DNA of 6,232 bases. Source: Rhodoferax sp. GTDB taxonomy: Bacteria > Pseudomonadota > Gammaproteobacteria > Burkholderiales > Burkholderiaceae_C. A program made the position numbers and the translations under genes. The notes below the pieces were generated by a model. The model made no database searches. It was not told the DNA's origin and worked only from the letters and a program-made list of their open reading frames with translations. Shown piece after piece: positions 1 to 5,445 of this stretch (within the stretch, counting starts at the first letter, position 1; each line of letters opens with the position of its first letter). Where the stretch lies: positions 1-6,232 of the forward strand of contig JALNWC010000172.1 in NCBI GenBank assembly GCA_023231075.1. The letters run 5' to 3'.

Positions 1-1373
1 ATGATGGCCGTGTGGCCTAAATCACCGGAGTGCAGGCAGAGCCGGTAAGGTGTTGCACCATCAGTTTTGGCTTGCAGCAGCGGCGCCGAATGCTCAGGAT
101 AAAAGGGGCAGGGATGGGCATCCGGTCCGGCCCATATCGCCGTGAGTGGCAACAAGTGCGCCAGGTTCAAGGTGTTGACCAGCGGGCGGCGCACATTGGC
201 AAACAGATTGCCAGGCATGCTGCCCAGATAAGCTTCCACCGCATTGACCGACTCGACGCGCGCTGAGAACCCTGCATTGGCGATCATCTTGGTCACGTAC
301 TGAGCCGCATCACGCAATTGCTGCAGGTTGGCGCCAGACAGCAAGACGACGCTGGTGTAATAGCCAAATCGCACCAGGCCGCTGCTGGCTTCGGCCATGG
401 CCGCGACCGCGTCCGCCGCCATATCGTCGGCATCCGCATTCACATGGGTGACGCCGCCGCCCTGGCTTGAGCGCATCAAGTTCATCAGTGACAGCCGCTT
501 TTGCGCCCACTTTGAACGGTAGTTGCCAATGGCCTTGTCCGCTTCGCGCACCGGCATAAAAATGAAGCGGTTTGACCAGCGGTATTCCACTGGCAAGCGT
601 GACAAGAAGTCCAGAATGCCGGGGAAACTTGCGCCAGGAAAGCCCGTCACAGCGATGCAAATCGCTGTTTTTTCGTCAATCCGGGGCTCGAATCCCGTCA
701 CAAAGTCGTGTTGACCCAGTACCGCGTCAAGGTACATCGGCACCGTGCCCATGACAAAACTGGCGCGCGGTGCCAGAGCGACACAGGAAGCCAAATGCCC
801 CAGAAGCTGACTCTCGACCGATCCGGTCTCGTCGTCAATTGTGTCCACCAGGCGACGGATCTTGAGCGTACCTGCCAGCCGCGATTCGATTTCTGCCAAG
901 GCGGTTTTGAAGCGGGTCAGGCTACGCTCTGCGACACCGGTCTTTTGAGCCCCGTCCACAAACAGCATCTCGGCTTTTGCCGCAGCATCACGGTCCGGAT
1001 GCCAGCACAAGACAAGCGTGTAGTCACTTTGAAAACCAGCCCAATCGCCTTCATGCGCGAGACGGCGGCAATCGTCCAGGAGTCGGGTGGTACGGTCCGG
1101 AAAAGCGCCATCCGCCGGGTAACCAGGGGATTGACGGCGCACGGCATCCACATGCAGGCTCCAGCCCTCATCGAGCGCCAGGGCCGCATTGATGCGAGCC
1201 GAAACCGCCGCCAGTTCTTCTTTGGTGGCACTGTCCAGGTCGGGGCCGCGAAATTCAAAACCTGCCAGCAGGCCGCCAGATTTGGTGAGCACCACGCCGT
1301 TGTCGATCAGCGCCGCCCACGGCAGCAGATCAGGTAGCCCTTGGGCCTGGCTGCGAAATTCTTTCAAGAGCAT
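1..1373 (-). CDS. trbE: TrbE, VirB4-family conjugation ATPase, N-terminal part (3' end outside window)
   Basis: This is the energy-supplying ATPase of the P-type type IV secretion apparatus, acting at the cytoplasmic face of the inner membrane during pilus assembly and DNA transfer. I translated 457 codons from the ATG at 1373. The product begins MLLKEFRSQAQGLPDLLPWA, the typical TrbE opening, and continues through the CagE/TrbE/VirB N-terminal domain (for example DLLPWAALIDNGVVLTKSGG and YRSKWAQKRLSL). The last visible residues, about LHSGDLGHTAI, match the family's stretch directly before the Walker A loop, so the nucleotide-binding half lies beyond base 1. RP4 TrbE is about 850 residues, so roughly half is present. 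A GGAG at 1384-1381, inside the end of trbD, lies 7 bases before the ATG. The trbD stop is only 2 bases upstream, so the two genes are probably translationally coupled. No frameshift was seen. The identification is firm; only the C-terminal half is unseen. Confidence 0.93.
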   Translation of the reverse strand, partial: MLLKEFRSQAQGLPDLLPWAALIDNGVVLTKSGGLLAGFEFRGPDLDSATKEELAAVSARINAALALDEGWSLHVDAVRRQSPGYPADGAFPDRTTRLLDDCRRLAHEGDWAGFQSDYTLVLCWHPDRDAAAKAEMLFVDGAQKTGVAERSLTRFKTALAEIESRLAGTLKIRRLVDTIDDETGSVESQLLGHLASCVALAPRASFVMGTVPMYLDAVLGQHDFVTGFEPRIDEKTAICIAVTGFPGASFPGILDFLSRLPVEYRWSNRFIFMPVREADKAIGNYRSKWAQKRLSLMNLMRSSQGGGVTHVNADADDMAADAVAAMAEASSGLVRFGYYTSVVLLSGANLQQLRDAAQYVTKMIANAGFSARVESVNAVEAYLGSMPGNLFANVRRPLVNTLNLAHLLPLTAIWAGPDAHPCPFYPEHSAPLLQAKTDGATPYRLCLHSGDLGHTAI

Positions 1374-1375
1374 GC

Positions 1376-1699
1376 TCAGTCTCCGGATTTGCGCGGCGAC
1401 GCAAACGGGGTTGCTGCACTCTTGTACAGCTTGCGGTATTGCAGACTGCGCCCAAAGGTCTTGGAGAGTTGGGGGTCAAAACTGGCCGCCCGGGTCAAGG
1501 CCCAGGCGCCGACAGCCCACAAGGCCAGACCAAAAATGGCCGCCCACAGTTGGAACAGCGACACAATGAACACGCCGGCCACGATGCCCAGTGCCAGGAT
1601 CAGCTCGCGCTCAGCGCCCAGCAGCAGCATGGGCCTGAGCATGGATGGATGCAGCGGTACTGAAAAGTCAGTACCCTTGTCTTTGCTTTGAGCAGCCAT
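1376..1699 (-). CDS. trbD: TrbD, VirB3-like inner-membrane conjugation protein
   Basis: TrbD is a small inner-membrane component of the Trb mating-pair-formation complex and usually works with the TrbE ATPase. The product is 107 residues; RP4 TrbD is about 103. An N-terminal motif, VPLHPSMLRPMLLLGAERE (residues 14-32), fits the conserved proline/glycine-rich start of the TrbD/VirB3 family. Two closely spaced hydrophobic helices follow at about residues 33-49 and 51-69. A basic tail has the pattern DPQLSKTFGRSLQYRKLYKS (75-94), also typical of the family. The start is an ATG 26 bases after the trbC stop. I see no strong Shine-Dalgarno sequence there, so coupling to trbC translation is possible. 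The stop lies 2 bases before the trbE ATG. Position between trbC and trbE agrees with the standard Trb gene order. Confidence 0.9.
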   Translation of the reverse strand: MAAQSKDKGTDFSVPLHPSMLRPMLLLGAERELILALGIVAGVFIVSLFQLWAAIFGLALWAVGAWALTRAASFDPQLSKTFGRSLQYRKLYKSAATPFASPRKSGD

Positions 1700-1725
1700 G
1701 ATGTGTGATCAGAAACGGCACACCA

Positions 1726-2067
1726 TCAGACCAAGGCGCCACTGTTGACCAGACCGATCATGCTCAGAAAGTTGGCGCCAAAAACGATCAGTGCCACGCC
1801 GAGCACCACGTACAGCAATTTCTTTGCAATCCCACCCAGGTCGTCGCCACCAAAAATCAGCGCCGCACCCGCAGCCAGAAATGCCACCGTCGAAATGCCG
1901 GTGGCCACTGGCCCGGTCAGGTTATTGACGACCGTCGTGATGGGGCCGTCCCAGGGGAGCGCCGGGCCAGCGTGGGCTGCTTGGGATGCCAAGGCGGTCA
2001 CACCCGACAGGACAGGCGTTGCCAGCTTTTTGATGAATTTGATGCGATCGGTTGTTTGGAAAGACAC
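1726..2067 (-). CDS. trbC: TrbC, conjugative pilin precursor (VirB2-like)
   Basis: TrbC is the major subunit of the conjugative pilus. It is inserted in the inner membrane, processed and, in RP4, cyclised. I place the start at the GTG at 2067 because GGAG at 2077-2074 precedes it by 6 bases; an upstream in-frame TTG at 2085 has no such site. The product is then 113 residues. It has a long basic signal peptide (residues 1-33, ending ASQAAHA) with probable cleavage before GPALPWDGP. The mature part has a pilin-type hydrophobic hairpin: TGPVATGISTVAFLAAGAALIFGG, a short polar turn DDLGGIAKK, then LLYVVLGVALIVFGANFLSM. These match RP4 TrbC segments such as SVTGPVA and GVLIFGGE. RP4 TrbC is about 145 residues; here the C-terminal extension after the second helix is only about ten residues (IGLVNSGALV). 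The origin of replication lies directly upstream instead of trbB. Confidence 0.9.
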   Translation of the reverse strand: MSFQTTDRIKFIKKLATPVLSGVTALASQAAHAGPALPWDGPITTVVNNLTGPVATGISTVAFLAAGAALIFGGDDLGGIAKKLLYVVLGVALIVFGANFLSMIGLVNSGALV

Positions 2068-2151
2068 GGTTTGCTCCAGTTGCAAAAAGACACCCGCCTG
2101 GTTGGCCGGTGCTTGATACCGCTGGGGTGAAAGCGGGGAAATTTGGAAAAG

Positions 2152-2160
2152 TTATCCACA
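2152..2160 (+). promoter_or_regulatory. DnaA box
   Basis: TTATCCACA is an exact match to the strict DnaA-binding consensus. It lies 5 bases before the first iteron, which is where host DnaA would help load the helicase at an iteron origin. A single nonamer can occur by chance; its position beside the iterons is what gives it weight. It also lies about 85 bases upstream of the trbC start, so DnaA binding might affect transcription entering trbC; that last point is only a guess. Confidence 0.85.
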
Positions 2161-2165
2161 GAACC

Positions 2166-2270
2166 ACGGCATAGCACATACCGAAAACCACGGCATAGCA
2201 GATACCGGCACGGCATAGCGCATACCAAGCCACGGCATAGCAGATACCGGCGTACGGCATAGCACATACC
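2166..2270 (+). repeat. Five 17-bp direct repeats (iterons)
   Basis: Copies lie at 2166-2182, 2190-2206, 2210-2226, 2232-2248 and 2254-2270. The consensus is ACGGCATAGC(A/G)(C/G)ATACC. Copies 1 and 5 are identical (CAC in the variable part), copies 2 and 4 are identical (CAG), and copy 3 has CGC, so all variation is at two positions. Start-to-start distances are 24, 20, 22 and 22 bp, about two helical turns, so bound initiators would sit on one face of the DNA. Each unit holds an imperfect dyad (GGCAT against ATACC). The 17-bp length equals that of the RK2 iterons bound by TrfA, but the sequence differs. Reading frames through this region encode a repetitive peptide and are not genes. Confidence 0.93.
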
Positions 2271-2335
2271 GAGAAGAGCAGAAAATGTTCAGAATCTCTA
2301 ATCAAATCAATGGCTTGGGGACGGTGCAAAAAGAA

Positions 2336-2368
2336 GCTAATCTGTCTTTAATCTATCTCTAATCTGCT
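2336..2368 (+). repeat. Tandem AT-rich 11-mers, likely DNA unwinding element
   Basis: Three head-to-tail 11-mers, GCTAATCTGTC (2336), TTTAATCTATC (2347) and TCTAATCTGCT (2358), share the core TAATCT. A related CTAATC lies upstream at about 2298-2303 within another AT-rich stretch. Iteron origins usually have such AT-rich repeated 11- to 13-mers where the duplex first opens. Position on the far side of the iterons from the DnaA box fits that role. The function is inferred from layout. Confidence 0.68.
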
Positions 2369-2456
2369 GCGTTCAATGGTGCCAAGCCAACGAACCCGGC
2401 TGGTCTGAATCAGCACCCGTGAGCGTGCCATGGTGCACGGCAGATGGGCAGCTGGG

Positions 2457-3338
2457 TCAAGGCCGCCCGTTAAAACGTCCACGTTTGAGCAAGTATCTGG
2501 ACTGACTGGCCGTAGGAAGCTTCGACAAATGCACCAAATCCGAAGCATCGATTTTCCAGGTCCAGTTGGTCACTTCTTCCAATTTTTTCAGCGCCAACTT
2601 CAGGTCTTGCTTGAATCCCTTGAGGGTGGCGTTCTGACTGCCGCACAGCCGGTGCAGGGTTTCCACTTTGACGGCAAAGGGCTTGGCATGGGAGCTGTAA
2701 TACCCGTGCAGCCATTGGGCAAGTGGCCGTTTTTTCAGTGCCATGCGCTGGTCAAATTCCACGCTTGACCAGCCGTCCAAACCATAGAGCTCGATGAGCT
2801 TCGGATTCATCTCAATGACGTATCGGCCAGTCTGATCGTCCCTGCCACCGTGACTCAGGATGGCGCCGAAATACGCCCGGTGTCCATCCTTGATTTCCAC
2901 CACGCTGGCCGCCAACCGCGCAAACGCCTCCTTCAGCCATTCATGCTGACTTTTGCCGTTGCCGCGTCCAATATTCTTCAAAAATTGTGATGCCGTGAAT
3001 TGAATCTTGCACCCAAGCCCGCCCGTTCTGGCCAACTGCAGCGCTTGTTCCCACACATCCAGATCAGCCTGGTCCAGTTGCGGGCCCGTGTGAATGATCC
3101 TGATCCCTTCGACGCTGGCTTTCTGCACGCGCTGCTGAAAAGACCGCGGACCGCGCCGAAGCACACCAAACAGTGCCGATCTAAGGACACTGTTCGGAAC
3201 ACCCCGGCATACTTCGGCCCACAGGGGCAGTTGCACATCCAGAGGCTTGATCGCGCCAATTATTTGAAGTTCCGCAGCTTGTTGCCCCCGTGCCTTGGCC
3301 AGCGCCAGGTTTTGTTCAAAGGTCCTTTTTGGACGCAT
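2457..3338 (-). CDS. trfA: TrfA-type plasmid replication initiator
   Basis: TrfA binds iterons at oriV, remodels the origin and recruits the host replisome. The product is 293 residues from the ATG at 3338. It aligns by eye with RK2 TrfA: LPLWAEVCRGVPNSVLRSALF (about 37-57) matches the LPLW...PN.VLRSALF signature. EGIRIIHTGPQLDQADLDVW (77-96) matches the EIRYTGEEL...D..VW block. WLHGYYSSHAKPFAVKVETL (209-228) and RLCGS (230-234) match the FDYFSSHREPYPLKLETFR..CGS block, and DLVHLSK (267-273) matches its end. These parts form the paired winged-helix DNA-binding domains. The N-terminal extension is short, closer to the small TrfA form. A TTG at 3341 gives one extra residue, but the ATG overlaps the stop of the HTH gene in a TGATG junction, so coupled translation is likely. 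The iterons follow 186 bases beyond its stop. Confidence 0.92.
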   Translation of the reverse strand: MRPKRTFEQNLALAKARGQQAAELQIIGAIKPLDVQLPLWAEVCRGVPNSVLRSALFGVLRRGPRSFQQRVQKASVEGIRIIHTGPQLDQADLDVWEQALQLARTGGLGCKIQFTASQFLKNIGRGNGKSQHEWLKEAFARLAASVVEIKDGHRAYFGAILSHGGRDDQTGRYVIEMNPKLIELYGLDGWSSVEFDQRMALKKRPLAQWLHGYYSSHAKPFAVKVETLHRLCGSQNATLKGFKQDLKLALKKLEEVTNWTWKIDASDLVHLSKLPTASQSRYLLKRGRFNGRP

Positions 3339-3646
3339 CAACCCAAACCGCCAGTCTGAATCTTGCGAGGCCGACCACGGCCTCGCACCGGCTTTAGCAG
3401 AACCGCCGCCGGGGCTGGTTGGGCCAGCTCAGGTTGCGGGATTCGGCCCGTGGTCGTGATGGGCAGACCCAGGATAAACGCCTGAATGTCTGATGATCGC
3501 CACCGGACCGAAGTGCCAATTTTTACGGGCGGCGGGAAGCCCGGTGGCGGCTTTTTTCGCCCGTATTGCCAATTCCAGATGGAGGCGGCACTAATTTTGA
3601 GTATCTTCGCAACATCGGCCGCAGCCAACAGTTCCAAATTCTGCAT
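3338..3646 (-). CDS. Small AlpA/MerR-like helix-turn-helix protein with AT-hook-like tail
   Basis: This 102-residue protein probably binds DNA and may regulate itself and trfA. Its N-terminal half has the winged helix-turn-helix pattern of AlpA/excisionase-like regulators: LLAAADVAKILKISAASIWN (residues 6-25), then PGFPPPVKIGTSVRWRSSDI (35-54). There the wing is followed by the typical VRW..SDI..FI ending. After a proline/alanine-rich linker the C-terminus carries GRGRPRK, a near-perfect AT-hook core, which could add minor-groove contacts. The ATG at 3646 is preferred over the in-frame TTG at 3655, which falls inside a perfect inverted repeat (3650-3670). No Shine-Dalgarno sequence is visible before either start. 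Its stop overlaps the trfA start by one base, so the two genes form an operon. It occupies the place of a replication or partition regulator but has no clear resemblance to RK2 KorA or TrbA. The function is inferred from fold and position. Confidence 0.82.
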   Translation of the reverse strand: MQNLELLAAADVAKILKISAASIWNWQYGRKKPPPGFPPPVKIGTSVRWRSSDIQAFILGLPITTTGRIPQPELAQPAPAAVLLKPVRGRGRPRKIQTGGLG

Positions 3647-3649
3647 TTT

Positions 3650-3670
3650 GATCAACTTTTAAAGTTGATC
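3650..3670. promoter_or_regulatory. Perfect inverted repeat at the start of the HTH-trfA operon (candidate operator)
   Basis: Two perfect 10-base arms (GATCAACTTT and its reverse complement) flank a single central base at 3660. The repeat ends 3 bases before the ATG of the HTH gene and covers the place where a ribosome-binding site would be. Such dyads at the start of a regulator gene are usually its own operator. In RNA the same sequence could fold over the start region. I cannot tell these apart from sequence alone. Confidence 0.7.
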
Positions 3671-3739
3671 CCAGCGAGAGATTTTGGAGATTTAGCGCGC
3701 CCACGCAGCCAGCGGACGGGATCGATAACCCGCCGACGC

Positions 3740-4207
3740 TCACGCGCTGGCGGCAGGCGGGCACGGGAAAAGCCTGGGTGTGAGCGTTTCGGTCACCGTG
3801 CACAGGACCGACTTGACGATGGAGCGCACGCGCAGTTCAGTTGCAACGATTGCCTTTATGGCAGACCAAAGAACCGATGATTGGGCAACAGCCCTTGCGA
3901 TGGCGGCTCGCCGCAGTACCCTGGCAGTTTTTTCTTGATAAGCATCCCTGGCCCTGTTCCTTTGTTTGACTTCGCACTCTATTTGCCTCGCTTTACCGAT
4001 TCCTGATTGATGTGCACAGTGTGCCAATTTGACAAGCACCATGCCAACCACCAGACACACGGCTTGCCCGAAGAAATGGTGAACGTTACTGTCGAGTTGC
4101 AAGGCCGTGACCAACATGAGCACGACCACCAGCATCAGTTTCCCGTAGGTCTTCTGGATGAGAATGCTGCTGGTAAAGCGGCTGCCGTACGGCTTCTGAA
4201 AATGCAT
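3740..4207 (-). CDS. Unrecognised small membrane protein between trbB and the replication genes
   Basis: I do not recognise this 155-residue product. It starts at an ATG 51 bases after the trbB stop, in the same direction. Two hydrophobic segments are clear, at about residues 24-37 (LMLVVVLMLVTALQ) and 46-64 (FGQAVCLVVGMVLVKLAHC), separated by a short polar turn with two histidines. This predicts a hairpin in the inner membrane. After it comes a long basic, helix-prone region (about 70-135) rich in Arg, Lys, Ala and Gln, probably cytoplasmic, then a proline-ending tail. There is no signal peptidase site and no catalytic motif I know. Position right after trbB suggests a role in mating-pair formation, entry exclusion or anchoring of the TrbB ATPase; this is inference from context only. 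No good ribosome-binding site is visible, so translation may depend on trbB. The opposite-strand frames here look like shadows. Confidence 0.65.
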   Translation of the reverse strand: MHFQKPYGSRFTSSILIQKTYGKLMLVVVLMLVTALQLDSNVHHFFGQAVCLVVGMVLVKLAHCAHQSGIGKARQIECEVKQRNRARDAYQEKTARVLRRAAIARAVAQSSVLWSAIKAIVATELRVRSIVKSVLCTVTETLTPRLFPCPPAASA

Positions 4208-4258
4208 GATTTCTATTGCTGGAATGCAGCGGCTGTTGGGTGATGCCGTTACTGGTGG

Positions 4259-5224
4259 TCAGCCCAGTTGCCTCAGTTCAAAGCCCATGGCTTTTGACCA
4301 GTTGGTGACTTCAGCCACTTCATCGATTTGTCGGCCCGTTGAATTTCTTTTGATCGAGATCACCAGATTGACCGCCTCGCTGATGAGCTCTGGTGCAGCG
4401 GGCACACCAGCTTCCTGGATGAGCTGACCCACTCTGATCAAAGCGGTGCGGGTTGAATTGGCATGGACCGTACCAATGCCCCCGGGGTGTCCCGTATTCC
4501 ATGCCTTGAGCAGCGCCAGAGCCGACTTGTCCCTGACCTCACCCACCACAATCCGGTCGGGTCTGAGCCGAAGCGTGGCTCTGAGCAAACTGACCTGGTC
4601 AATCGATGCCGAGGTTCGAAGGAACACGGTGTTTTTGACGCTGCATTGCAGCTCCAAAACGTCTTCAATGATGACGATTCTGTGGTCTGGCGAGATAACA
4701 GAAATCTCGTTCAACACCGCGTTGGCCAGGGTCGTTTTACCGCTTCCTGTGCCACCTGCAATCAAGATATTCTTTCTGTCAGCAATAGCCGACTTGATCA
4801 AGCTGGCTTGCAGCGCAGTCATCACCCCCGTGTTGACATAGTCCGCCAGGCTAAAGATCAGCTTTGCCTTTTTTCTCAAGGCGAACGTGGGTGCTGGTAC
4901 TACCGGCGGGATCAAGGCCTCAAAGCGGGAACCGTCCAGCGGCAGTTCGCATTCCAGAATCGGGTTGTCTGGTGTGACCGTGGTTCCCAGCATGGCCGCC
5001 ACCGTGGCCACAATCGACATGGCACGTACGCGGTCGATCTTGCCAATGCAACGCATCCCCTTTGCGTGGGAGTCCGTCCAGAGGTCACCCGCCGGGTTGA
5101 GCATGATCTCCACCACCAGGTCATCAGCCAAGGCTGCCAGGATGTCCGCCCCGAGGGCACGCCGCAGCGCATCGTCAGACCGTCGGTGGAATTCTTGGCT
5201 GGACGTATTCGGGCGCGTGCTCAT
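4259..5224 (-). CDS. trbB: TrbB, VirB11-family secretion ATPase
   Basis: TrbB is a hexameric cytoplasmic ATPase that drives pilus assembly and DNA transfer with TrbE. From the ATG at 5224 it is 321 residues; RP4 TrbB is about 320, which is my main reason for this start. An in-frame TTG at 5284 would add 20 residues unlike the family and has no ribosome-binding site; a weak GGGTGG lies 9 bases before the ATG. The N-terminal domain has the family block ADDLVVEIMLNPAGDLWTD (about 33-51). The ATPase core shows Walker A GGTGSGKTT (157-165), the Asp box RIVIIEDVLELQ (182-193), Walker B region RIVVGEVRDKSA (224-235) and the His box GHPGGIGTVHANS (245-257). All key residues are present, so the protein should be active. 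It is the first trb gene here, but trbC is not next: about 2.2 kb with trfA and the origin lies between them. Confidence 0.95.
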   Translation of the reverse strand: MSTRPNTSSQEFHRRSDDALRRALGADILAALADDLVVEIMLNPAGDLWTDSHAKGMRCIGKIDRVRAMSIVATVAAMLGTTVTPDNPILECELPLDGSRFEALIPPVVPAPTFALRKKAKLIFSLADYVNTGVMTALQASLIKSAIADRKNILIAGGTGSGKTTLANAVLNEISVISPDHRIVIIEDVLELQCSVKNTVFLRTSASIDQVSLLRATLRLRPDRIVVGEVRDKSALALLKAWNTGHPGGIGTVHANSTRTALIRVGQLIQEAGVPAAPELISEAVNLVISIKRNSTGRQIDEVAEVTNWSKAMGFELRQLG

Positions 5225-5241
5225 GCTGGCATACCACCCAC

Positions 5242-5257
5242 GCGCAAGCACTTGCGC
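5242..5257. promoter_or_regulatory. Inverted repeat just upstream of trbB (candidate operator or leader hairpin)
   Basis: Arms GCGCAAG and CTTGCGC pair perfectly around a two-base centre (CA). The repeat ends 17 bases before the chosen trbB ATG and lies in the stretch that would be coding only if the TTG at 5284 were used. A compact dyad there supports reading 5225-5284 as leader. In IncP plasmids trb promoters are held down by repressors that bind dyads, so an operator is reasonable, but the binding protein is unknown. Confidence 0.5.
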
Positions 5258-5347
5258 ATCCGTTTTCAGAGGCACTTGAAGCAAAAATAGCCGACGTTAT
5301 TGAAGGGTTATTGCCGCTGAATACTTGCTGCCATCTGTCTGAATATT

Positions 5348-5362
5348 GGCCAGACACTGGCC
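5348..5362. promoter_or_regulatory. Inverted repeat in the divergent intergenic region
   Basis: GGCCAG and CTGGCC pair perfectly around ACA. The repeat lies between the leftward trbB and the rightward gene at 5446, 23 bases upstream of a predicted plus-strand -35 element. It is followed on the plus strand by TTATTTT, which makes it look like a small intrinsic terminator. No plus-strand gene precedes it, so a regulatory dyad serving the divergent promoters seems at least as likely. The rest of 5225-5445 holds no gene, and I see no convincing minus-strand promoter for trbB. Confidence 0.4.
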
Positions 5363-5385
5363 TTATTTTGAGGTAGTTATTCTGC

Positions 5386-5413
5386 TTGTGAAATTGTGGC
5401 CACTCTGTATATT
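5386..5413 (+). promoter_or_regulatory. Predicted sigma-70-type promoter for the rightward gene pair
   Basis: A -35-like TTGTGA (5386-5391) and a -10-like TATATT (5408-5413) are separated by 16 bases. Transcription would start near 5420, about 25 bases before the ATG at 5446, leaving a short leader that contains a good ribosome-binding site. The spacer includes the 6-bp palindrome TGGCCA, echoing the GGCC arms of the repeat at 5348-5362. Prediction from consensus only. Confidence 0.5.
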
Positions 5414-5445
5414 TACAGACATCAACACATTTTCAAGGGATAGCA

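Larger units (their letters stand above)
2152..2368. other. Vegetative replication origin (oriV) of iteron type
   Basis: This intergenic stretch between trbC and trfA combines the three parts expected of an iteron origin. They are a perfect DnaA box at 2152-2160, five 17-bp direct repeats at 2166-2270, and AT-rich sequence at 2281-2368 that ends in tandem 11-mers. It lies directly beyond the 3' end of the gene for a TrfA-type initiator. In RK2 the same kinds of element make up oriV, although the iteron sequence here is not RK2's. The inference is that the TrfA encoded at 2457-3338 binds these repeats and, with host DnaA, opens the AT-rich tract. The exact boundaries are my estimate. The stretch 2369-2456 between this tract and the trfA stop shows nothing beyond a weak 5-bp stem (CGTGC at 2424, GCACG at 2435). 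Confidence 0.87.

Noticed and set aside
2166..2270. Regularly spaced short repeats considered as a CRISPR array.
   Set aside because: Repeats are 17 bp and the gaps only 3-7 bp, far too short for spacers. The setting beside trfA and a DnaA box fits iterons.
1922..2329. Minus-strand open frames giving a repetitive Cys-Tyr-Ala-Val-rich peptide across the origin.
   Set aside because: The repetition is simply the translation of the iterons. There is no ribosome-binding site, and the frame overlaps trbC out of phase.
3691..3700. TTTAGCGCGC considered as a KorB-type operator.
   Set aside because: Only one half matches the known palindrome TTTAGC(G/C)GCTAAA; the second half is absent.
3729..3761. 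CCCGCC and GGCGGG arms around the stop of the membrane protein gene, considered as a terminator.
   Set aside because: The loop is about 21 bases, the stem only 6 bp, and no T-run follows on the minus strand.
5225..5284. Longer trbB form starting at TTG 5284.
   Set aside because: No ribosome-binding site, extra residues unlike TrbB, an inverted repeat inside the extension, and the ATG form has the length of RP4 TrbB.
4463..5290. Long plus-strand frame (275 codons) opposite trbB.
   Set aside because: It is antisense to a firmly identified VirB11-family ATPase with all motifs intact, and its product looks like no real protein. Likewise for the 209-codon plus-strand frame at 708-1337 opposite trbE.
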